Origin: an uncultured bacterium
Lineage (GTDB): Bacteria > Cyanobacteriota > Vampirovibrionia > Gastranaerophilales > Gastranaerophilaceae
Assembly: GCA_900556295.1 (NCBI GenBank)
Contig: USOK01000009.1
Location: 1-15,965, forward strand
Direction of reading: 5' to 3'
DNA length: 15,965 nucleotides
In this document: in pieces, positions 1 through 4,863 of the stretch
How positions within the stretch are numbered: position 1 is the stretch's first letter
Layout of the letters: each line of letters starts with the position of its first letter
Made by a program: the position numbers and the translations under genes
The notes under the pieces: generated by a model
The model's database searches: none
What the model was told of the DNA's origin: nothing
What the model saw: only the letters and a program-made list of their open reading frames with translations

Positions 1-409
1 TTAAAAGTTCATAAACAATTTTTATCATCCCTTCAACTGTCATAGTTTCTTTCGTAACAACGACTCTACACTCAGGATAAGCTGTTGCCAATTCGGTTTT
101 AAAAGCTTCGCCTTTCATTGTGTTTTGAGGGGCTCAATTTCTAATTCCTTGTTGTTCATATACTCCTAAGATAGCAGGTAATAATGGGTCATCTTCTCTT
201 AAAATTAGAGCGTGGTCAAAATTCTTTAAAACATTCCAAGCAGTTTTTTGAATTTCGTTGCAAGGAAATACCATATTTACGCCCATATTAACAGAATCTT
301 CAACTTCAATTGTTAACGTGCCTGTGTGTCCGTGCAAATATTGAGCTTCACCTTTAAACCCGTAAAAGCGGTGTGCGTACTGTAAATCAAATGTTGTTAT
401 TGATCTCAT
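1..409 (-). pseudogene. QueD/6-pyruvoyltetrahydropterin synthase family gene with an in-frame TGA, partial
   Basis: The reading frame starts at 409 behind an AGGAGAG ribosome binding site and runs 91 codons to a TGA at 134-136. The same frame then continues without another stop to the window edge, with protein-like sequence (APQNTMKGEAFKTELATAYP, then ECRVVVTKETMTVEG), so the gene is at least 136 codons and its C-terminus lies outside. The family zinc triad is visible as H13, H26 and H28 (YAHRF and LHGH), with the Asp-His pair D65-H66 (NFDHALIL). The family converts dihydroneopterin triphosphate to carboxy-, pyruvoyl- or hydroxymethyl-pterins for queuosine, biopterin or folate. The catalytic Cys of classical QueD, four residues before LHGH, is Ala here, with Glu at -5, so the exact reaction is uncertain. 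The TGA implies a nonsense mutation, a sequencing error or, less likely, readthrough. Family membership is fairly sure; functionality is not. Confidence 0.75.
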
Positions 410-526
410 AATGTTCTCTCCTTTTTCTCTTTTTATTTTGGCACTACATAAACAAATCTGAATTAGAATTGTTACTTTTTCAAAATTTTTCTTATATTAT
501 ATAACAAAAATTAATTTTTCATAAGC

Positions 527-670
527 TTATATAAAATTATATTTATCAGAAAACATTCTAACATTATTTTTATCTCGTTTAACGAACGGAAAAAAACCAC
601 TTTTCGCCCAAAATCTCAATGTGTGTTCCGAAACGTCCATTTTTTCAGCAACTTCTTTAATCGTATACAT
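527..670 (-). pseudogene. Truncated MerR-family regulator (N-terminal HTH only)
   Basis: A 47-codon frame starts at 670 behind a strong AGGAGGGC site and encodes MYTIKEVAEKMDVSEHTLRF, then WAKSGFFPFVKRDKNNVRMF, SDKYNFI and a TAA. This is the typical MerR winged-helix start: helix-turn-helix, the HTLRFW/Y turn and a wing rich in R/N. MerR proteins are usually more than 100 residues, with a dimerisation helix and an effector domain. Here homology stops just after the first wing and AT-rich DNA follows, so this looks like a 3'-truncated remnant. It sits just downstream of the hairpin at 700-737 and I see no convincing promoter of its own. Such regulators often accompany flavin oxidoreductases, which fits the nearby gene at 2701. 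It could instead be a genuine HTH-only microprotein. Confidence 0.6.
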
Positions 671-699
671 TCTTGCCCTCCTAAAAACAAATTAACACA

Positions 700-737
700 A
701 AAACATCTGACAGTTAATAGTAACTATCAGGTGTTTT
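700..737 (-). terminator. Long hairpin, probable terminator of the oxidoreductase-DXS transcript
   Basis: Two 17-nt arms (700-716 and 721-737) enclose a 4-nt loop. They are complementary except for two positions, one of which becomes a G-U pair on either strand. On the minus strand the stem is followed by a loosely T-rich stretch rather than a clean U tract. It is the first strong hairpin downstream of the gene ending at 919. It also lies just before the MerR remnant, so an attenuator role is possible. Confidence 0.55.
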
Positions 738-751
738 GATTTTGTTTACGT

Positions 752-873
752 GTCGGCATGGCGTCTTGAAATTACTTCTCGCTCGTAACTGCCATTCATA
801 TTGCTGTCGCAGATATGAATTTCGTTCCTCGCTTCCCGAGTTAGCCACTCGTCCGCAATTTCGCAATGCCGAC
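752..873. repeat. Structured inverted-repeat element (MITE-like or small RNA candidate)
   Basis: About 122 bp bounded by 12-nt inverted termini with one mismatch (752-763 against 862-873; outer eight bases GTCGGCAT and ATGCCGAC perfect). Nested inside are aaatt (769-773) with aattt (857-861); attcatat (794-801) with atatgaat (813-820), closing on ctg/cag around a 3-nt loop (804-812); and cgagt (837-841) with actcg (847-851). By my count it is about half G+C, well above its surroundings. It lies between the DXS stop and the hairpin at 700-737, so it would be transcribed in the 3' part of that operon. No clear target-site duplication was seen. A frame runs through it, but the nested palindromes explain the sequence better than coding does. 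Confidence 0.55.
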
Positions 874-888
874 CTACTGTAACAGACT

Positions 889-920
889 TTGCCTCTACGC
901 CTCTTTGCATCTTGGCATCT
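889..920. repeat. Four tandem octamers
   Basis: Four consecutive 8-bp units read TTGCCTCT, ACGCCTCT, TTGCATCT and TGGCATCT (pattern NNGC[C/A]TCT) with no gap. The last unit runs into the stop codon of the DXS gene at 919-921. The array separates that gene from the folded element at 752-873. Confidence 0.7.
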
Positions 921-2676
921 AAAGAGCTTCCTCAACATCTTCAACAATCAATTCAGGTGTCAAGTGATAGCGGTTATATAATTCTTCCATCGGAATTCTG
1001 TCGGTAAATTCTTTCTTTCCACCGAAATTCAATACTTTCACATCAGAATTTCCAAAGTAACGAGCAACTTTTTCACCAAAACCGCCATCTAAAATTCCGT
1101 CCTCAAGAGTAATTACAACTTTGTGGTCTTTTTTCAACTCGTCGAGAAGCTCTTCATCAACCCCAGTCATAAATACAGGGTTAATTAAAGTTGCATCAAA
1201 ACCAAGTTTTTCTTTAACAGCTTTTTTAACCTCTTTTCCTAAATTGAAGAAATTACCCAACCCTAAAATTGCAACTTTTTCACCCTTTTCAATAAGCTTA
1301 AACTTATTCAATCTGGAATAGTCTGTTGTATCTTTAACACCTGTCGATTCAAGCGGAATCATCGGAACACGGATTGCAACAGGGTGTTCTGTTTGATTTA
1401 GCGAATATTCAAGCATTGCAAGGTATTCTTCCTTGTTTATTGGTGATAAATAAACAAGATTTGGAATATTTGACATCATAGAAATATCAAAACTTCCTAA
1501 GTGAGTTGCATCTGCGTTTGAAATTCCGCCCCAGTAAACAAGAATTGTTAGTGGCGAATTATTCAAGCACAAATCTTGCGACAACTGATCGTAAGTTCTT
1601 TGAACAAATGATGTCATAATCGCCAAAATCGGTTTTGCGCCCATTTTTGCAAGAGCAGAAGAATATGCGACAGCGTGTTCCTCAGCAATACCGACGTCGG
1701 TATATTGTTTACCAAGTTCGTTTCTAAATTTCGAATCAAATCCGAATACCCCTGGAGTAGCAGCGTTTACGGCAATTACAGTTTTATCCTCTTTTGCTTT
1801 TTTCAAAATAAAATCTTTTGTAATAGAGGTATAATCTTCAACAACCTGAGCAGATTCTGCTTGTTCGGGTTTTGTATCTAACACACCGGGAAGTACCCAG
1901 TGAAAAGCTTCCTTGTTTTCTTCAGCAGCTACCAAGCCGTGACCTTTTACGGTCTTAATATGCACTACAATCGGGTGATTAATATCCTTTACACGTTTGA
2001 ATGCTTCTATAAGTTTTTCAATATTGTTGCCATCATCAACATACATATAATCAAAGCCCATTGCCTTGAATAGGTTGCATTCTGCTTGCCCTTTCGTATC
2101 TCGAAGAAGTTTAAGATTAGTGTAAATTCCACCATGGTTTTCCGCAATAGACATATCATTGTCATTTAGGACAAGGATAATGTTTGAATCTAGTGCAGCT
2201 GCATTGTCAAAACCTTCCAAAGCTTCTCCGCCACTTAATGAACCATCGCCAACGATTGCAACAACATTTCCTTTTTCTTCTTTCAAGTCACGGGCCTTTG
2301 CAACTCCGACAGCCAAACTTGCTGCAGTTGATGTGTGACCAACCTTAAACAAATCGTGTGCACTTTCTTCCGGCGCTGTGTATCCTGTGTATTTCAAATA
2401 ATTTTCAGGGTTTGTAAATCCTTCTTTTCTACCGGTCAAAATCTTGTGCGGATAGCATTGGTGAGAAACATCAAATACAAACTTGTCAACAGGAGAATTG
2501 AAAACATAGTGCATTGCAATAGTTGTTTCAATAATACCTAAGTTTGGTCCCATGTGTCCGCCTGTTGTATTTACTTTTTTTATAATAAGTTCTCGCATCT
2601 CGTCTGCAAGAAAATTCATCTCTTGAATTGACAATTTTTTCAAATCATCTGGTGTATTAACTTTGTCTAAAATCAT
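919..2676 (-). CDS. dxs: 1-deoxy-D-xylulose-5-phosphate synthase, divergent subfamily
   Basis: 585 residues. The start at 2676 (MILDKVNTPDD) is chosen because AAGGAG lies 8 nt upstream; an earlier in-frame ATG has no such site. DXS condenses pyruvate and glyceraldehyde 3-phosphate using thiamine diphosphate, feeding isoprenoid (MEP), thiamine and pyridoxal synthesis in the cytoplasm. Visible features are GGHMGPNLG with H41, the ThDP/metal motif from GDGS (143-146) to N171 in NDNDMSIAEN, and the pyrimidine-domain Glu at E332 in GIAEEHAV. It is shorter than the usual roughly 620-640 residues, and the canonical GADGxTHxG loop reads NADATHLG (387-394), one residue shorter. It therefore resembles the divergent DXS-like group also seen in some Firmicutes, and its substrate may differ. 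It lies 24 nt behind the oxidoreductase gene, probably in one operon. Confidence 0.78.
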   Translation of the reverse strand: MILDKVNTPDDLKKLSIQEMNFLADEMRELIIKKVNTTGGHMGPNLGIIETTIAMHYVFNSPVDKFVFDVSHQCYPHKILTGRKEGFTNPENYLKYTGYTAPEESAHDLFKVGHTSTAASLAVGVAKARDLKEEKGNVVAIVGDGSLSGGEALEGFDNAAALDSNIILVLNDNDMSIAENHGGIYTNLKLLRDTKGQAECNLFKAMGFDYMYVDDGNNIEKLIEAFKRVKDINHPIVVHIKTVKGHGLVAAEENKEAFHWVLPGVLDTKPEQAESAQVVEDYTSITKDFILKKAKEDKTVIAVNAATPGVFGFDSKFRNELGKQYTDVGIAEEHAVAYSSALAKMGAKPILAIMTSFVQRTYDQLSQDLCLNNSPLTILVYWGGISNADATHLGSFDISMMSNIPNLVYLSPINKEEYLAMLEYSLNQTEHPVAIRVPMIPLESTGVKDTTDYSRLNKFKLIEKGEKVAILGLGNFFNLGKEVKKAVKEKLGFDATLINPVFMTGVDEELLDELKKDHKVVITLEDGILDGGFGEKVARYFGNSDVKVLNFGGKKEFTDRIPMEELYNRYHLTPELIVEDVEEAL

Positions 2677-2700
2677 TTTTGAATTCTCCTTAAATTCCAA

Positions 2701-3243
2701 TTATACATTTTTGCCCATAACATAGGCTTCATTCATGTATCTTGTACGTTTCACTTCATCTTTTTGCCAAACGCCTGCTGCGTAAAGTAAACCTTTTTCC
2801 TGTGCACCATCAAGACAAGCTGTAAAACCGCGAAGTCCGTCGAATGTTCTTTCCAAGGCTTGTTCCCTCATATCGGCTGCGGTTGCGATAAAGTAAAAAT
2901 CTTTGCCAATCATGCTTGTGTATCTAGAACAGCATCTGTCAATAAGAGTTTTAAGTTGACCGTTCATTGTATAAAAATATACAGGAGTTGCCATTACGAT
3001 AACGTCTGCCTGAACCATTTTTTCTAGAATTTCAGGTGCGTCATCTTTTTGGGAACAAGCTGTGTAACCATTGTCATTACACAAACCACAGCCTGTACAG
3101 TAGTTTATTTTTTTATCTCTTAAAAATATTTTTTCGGCGTCATGTCCGGCTTCTTTTGCTCCTCTCAAAAATTCGTCGCATAATGTGTCTGAATTGCCGC
3201 CTTTTCTTGGGCTTGCAGATAAAATTAATACTTTTTTGCTCAT
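2701..3243 (-). CDS. Flavodoxin-fold NAD(P)H-dependent FMN reductase family protein
   Basis: 180 residues from ATG 3243, chosen for AAGGAGA 6-7 nt upstream; the longer frame starting at 3261 lacks one. The N-terminus MSKKVLILSASPRKGGNSDT is the classic FMN-phosphate-binding loop (SxSPRxxGNS). It is followed by a compact cysteine cluster C49-x2-C52-x2-C55-x7-C63, as in iron-sulfur flavoproteins, and by ATPVYFYTMNGQLKTLIDR, the usual flavin-contacting region. The protein is probably a cytoplasmic flavoenzyme passing electrons from NAD(P)H to small acceptors or quinones; the substrate cannot be told. It is first in an operon with the DXS-like gene (24-nt gap). A palindrome sits within its promoter, and a MerR remnant lies at the far end of the unit. 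Confidence 0.85.
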   Translation of the reverse strand: MSKKVLILSASPRKGGNSDTLCDEFLRGAKEAGHDAEKIFLRDKKINYCTGCGLCNDNGYTACSQKDDAPEILEKMVQADVIVMATPVYFYTMNGQLKTLIDRCCSRYTSMIGKDFYFIATAADMREQALERTFDGLRGFTACLDGAQEKGLLYAAGVWQKDEVKRTRYMNEAYVMGKNV

Positions 3244-3266
3244 AATATTCTCCTTATACAATTATT

Positions 3267-3297
3267 ATTTTACAATTGAGAGTACACTCTCAGTCAA
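3267..3297 (-). promoter_or_regulatory. Promoter with palindromic operator for the oxidoreductase-DXS operon
   Basis: On the minus strand TTGACT (3292-3297) and TAAAAT (3267-3272) form a plausible -35/-10 pair with a long 19-nt spacer. Inside the spacer is a perfect inverted repeat TGAGAGT-N2-ACTCTCA (3277-3292), a natural site for a dimeric repressor. The regulator is not identified; no intact regulator gene is adjacent. Confidence 0.55.
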
Positions 3298-3388
3298 GCC
3301 CTTAATTTACGAATTTTTAATATTTTTTAATAATTAGTCATATAAGAACTATCCACCATCCACTACTCACTATTCACTCTATTTATGT

Positions 3389-3394
3389 TATTAT
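3389..3394 (+). promoter_or_regulatory. -10 box placed for a leaderless start at 3401
   Basis: TATTAT ends 6 nt before the ATG and no Shine-Dalgarno sequence is present. The -35 region is poor. Confidence 0.4.
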
Positions 3395-3400
3395 GTTTTT

Positions 3401-4021
3401 ATGAAAAAGGTTTTATGTTTTGGTGATAGCAACACTTACGGCTTTGTGCCGGGAAAGTGCACAAGATATGACAAAAATACTCGTTGGACGGGTGTTTTGC
3501 AGGCACTTTGCGGTTCTGATTTTTCAATAATTGAAGGTGGTTGTAATAATCGAACAGCTTTTGTCGACAATCCCGCAGGTGTCGAGCAAACAGGCTACAA
3601 AATTCTTCCTGAATACTTCACAAAAGATTATTTTGACATTGTTGTTTTGGCAATTGGAATAAATGATTTGCAACTGTTTTTCAGACCGACATTAGAAGAA
3701 TTTGAACAAGGAATGGAAAAACTGATAAAAATAACCAAAGACCTATCACCTAATGCGAAAATAATCCTTGTTTGTCCGTCAAAACTAGATTTAGCAGGGA
3801 TTAAAAGTGGTGTTTTCAGTTTTCAATTTGATGAAATTTCTGTTGAAAAATCTTATCATTTACCACAAATTTATAAAAAATTAGCAGAAAAACATGCGTG
3901 TAAGCTTGTAGACTTAAACGAGATTGCCAAAGTTTCTCCTCTTGATGGACTTCATTTTTCAGCCGAAAGCCATAAGAAAATCGCAGAAAATTTATATAAA
4001 AACCTAAAACAAACTATTTAA
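3401..4021 (+). CDS. SGNH/GDSL-family hydrolase
   Basis: 206 residues. The N-terminus MKKVLCFGDSNTYG holds block I with nucleophile S10. Block II is in the GGCNNR stretch (46-51), block III is GIND (86-89) with N88, and block V is DGLH with D182 and H185, completing the Ser-Asp-His triad. These enzymes cleave esters or thioesters of small acyl groups (arylesterase, lysophospholipase or carbohydrate deacetylase). There is no signal peptide, so a cytoplasmic role is likely, and the substrate is unknown. The start has no ribosome binding site and a -10-like TATTAT just upstream. The 3' end overlaps the convergent gene at 4014 by 8 bp. Confidence 0.88.
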   Translation: MKKVLCFGDSNTYGFVPGKCTRYDKNTRWTGVLQALCGSDFSIIEGGCNNRTAFVDNPAGVEQTGYKILPEYFTKDYFDIVVLAIGINDLQLFFRPTLEEFEQGMEKLIKITKDLSPNAKIILVCPSKLDLAGIKSGVFSFQFDEISVEKSYHLPQIYKKLAEKHACKLVDLNEIAKVSPLDGLHFSAESHKKIAENLYKNLKQTI

Positions 4022-4334
4022 CATTTTTAACCATTTTATTAAATATTGACACTAAAACATTAACCGTATCATCTACTGAATGATTATTTTTTCTTAGGCT
4101 TTTTAGGCTCGTTAAATAGTCAGTATCAAAAGCGATAACTTCACCACGTTTAAACAAATAAAATTGGTCTTTATCAAAAAAAGAAATATCTTCCTGCGAT
4201 AATACATAATCAGGATATTCTTTAGTTGCTTTTTGAAATTTTTCTTTAATTTCCGGATTTGTTAAACAGTGCGGATAACTATAAAACTTTGCGCCAAAAG
4301 ATGGTTTATTGTTTAATTGAACTTTTCCTATCAT
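4014..4334 (-). CDS. Small uncharacterised protein with an N-terminal FGAK motif
   Basis: 106 residues with a GGGAG stretch about 10 nt before the ATG. It begins MIGKVQLNNKPSFGAKF; a short start ending in FGAK is, from memory, a recurring feature of many otherwise unrelated Gastranaerophilales proteins. The rest is charged and aromatic with no recognisable domain, signal peptide or membrane segment. I do not recognise a function. It converges on the SGNH hydrolase gene with an 8-bp overlap and is divergent from tspO. Confidence 0.6.
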   Translation of the reverse strand: MIGKVQLNNKPSFGAKFYSYPHCLTNPEIKEKFQKATKEYPDYVLSQEDISFFDKDQFYLFKRGEVIAFDTDYLTSLKSLRKNNHSVDDTVNVLVSIFNKMVKNVK

Positions 4335-4464
4335 ATATACATTACTCCCTTTTTAATTTAATAATAGTTTAACAATATATTCCATTAATATTAATTATTT
4401 TGTTACAAAAAATATAGTAACAAATTTTTGAATATAATCTAATGCTTTTAAATTTGTCAAATTT

Positions 4465-4470
4465 TAAAAT
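4465..4470 (+). promoter_or_regulatory. -10-like box placed for a leaderless start at 4477
   Basis: TAAAAT ends 6 nt before the ATG and there is no Shine-Dalgarno sequence. No good -35 is seen. A TATAAT at 4433-4438 is an alternative -10 that would give a short leader. Confidence 0.3.
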
Positions 4471-4476
4471 ACAAAT

Positions 4477-4863
4477 ATGAATTTAATTTGGTACAATAGC
4501 TTAAATAAACCAACTCTCAATCCTCCAGCAGAAACATTTGCGCCCGTGTGGGGAGTTTTGTATTTTTTGATGTTACTTGCCTTTTGGTTAATGCTATATT
4601 CTGACACCAATAAAGACAAAAAGCCTGCAATAATATTCTTTGTAATTCAATTATTACTAAACCTCTCTTGGAGTCCCGTATTTTTCTACTTCCATAATAT
4701 CAAATTCGCCTTTGTTATAATTACATTGCTGACAATATTTTTATTACTCACAATTGTTGCTTTTTTCAAGATTTCAAAAAATTCTGGATACTTATTAATA
4801 CCATACTTACTATGGTTACTTTTTGCAGTATACCTAAATTTTGAAATTATTAGGTTAAATTAA
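4477..4863 (+). CDS. tspO: TspO/MBR family membrane protein
   Basis: 128 residues, slightly short for the usual 150-160. Family signatures run the length: WYNSLNKPTLNPPAETFAPV at the N-terminus, VWGVLYFLM, LLLNLSWSPVFFYF in the middle, and PYLLWLLFAVYLNFEI at the end, distributed over about five hydrophobic segments. TspO proteins are tryptophan-rich membrane proteins that bind porphyrins and other hydrophobic ligands, linked to stress and tetrapyrrole control; the bacterial role here is open. The start has no Shine-Dalgarno sequence. Its stop codon abuts that of the convergent AsmA-like gene with no intervening base, and I see no terminator between them. Confidence 0.92.
   Translation: MNLIWYNSLNKPTLNPPAETFAPVWGVLYFLMLLAFWLMLYSDTNKDKKPAIIFFVIQLLLNLSWSPVFFYFHNIKFAFVIITLLTIFLLLTIVAFFKISKNSGYLLIPYLLWLLFAVYLNFEIIRLN

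Noticed and set aside
134..136. TGA read as a sense codon (Trp or Gly code variant)
   Set aside because: Intact genes at 7726-8643 and 13501-14064 end in TGA, and Trp is encoded by TGG throughout, so reassignment is not supported.
410..526. preQ1 riboswitch upstream of the QueD-family gene
   Set aside because: The leader shows no preQ1 aptamer-like stem and A-rich tail; only an isolated TATAAT-like box (496-501) is visible.
740..880. Diversity-generating retroelement template repeat
   Set aside because: No reverse transcriptase, no paired variable repeat and no adenine-rich substitution pattern; nested palindromes explain the region better.
714..947. Open frame of 77 codons across the region between the DXS gene and the MerR remnant
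   Set aside because: It runs through the hairpin, the nested palindromes and the tandem octamers, has no convincing ribosome binding site, and overlaps the end of the DXS gene on the same strand.
3340..3385. Short imperfect repeats (ccatccac, actattcact) upstream of the SGNH hydrolase gene
   Set aside because: Low-complexity, too short and irregular to call a repeat or operator.
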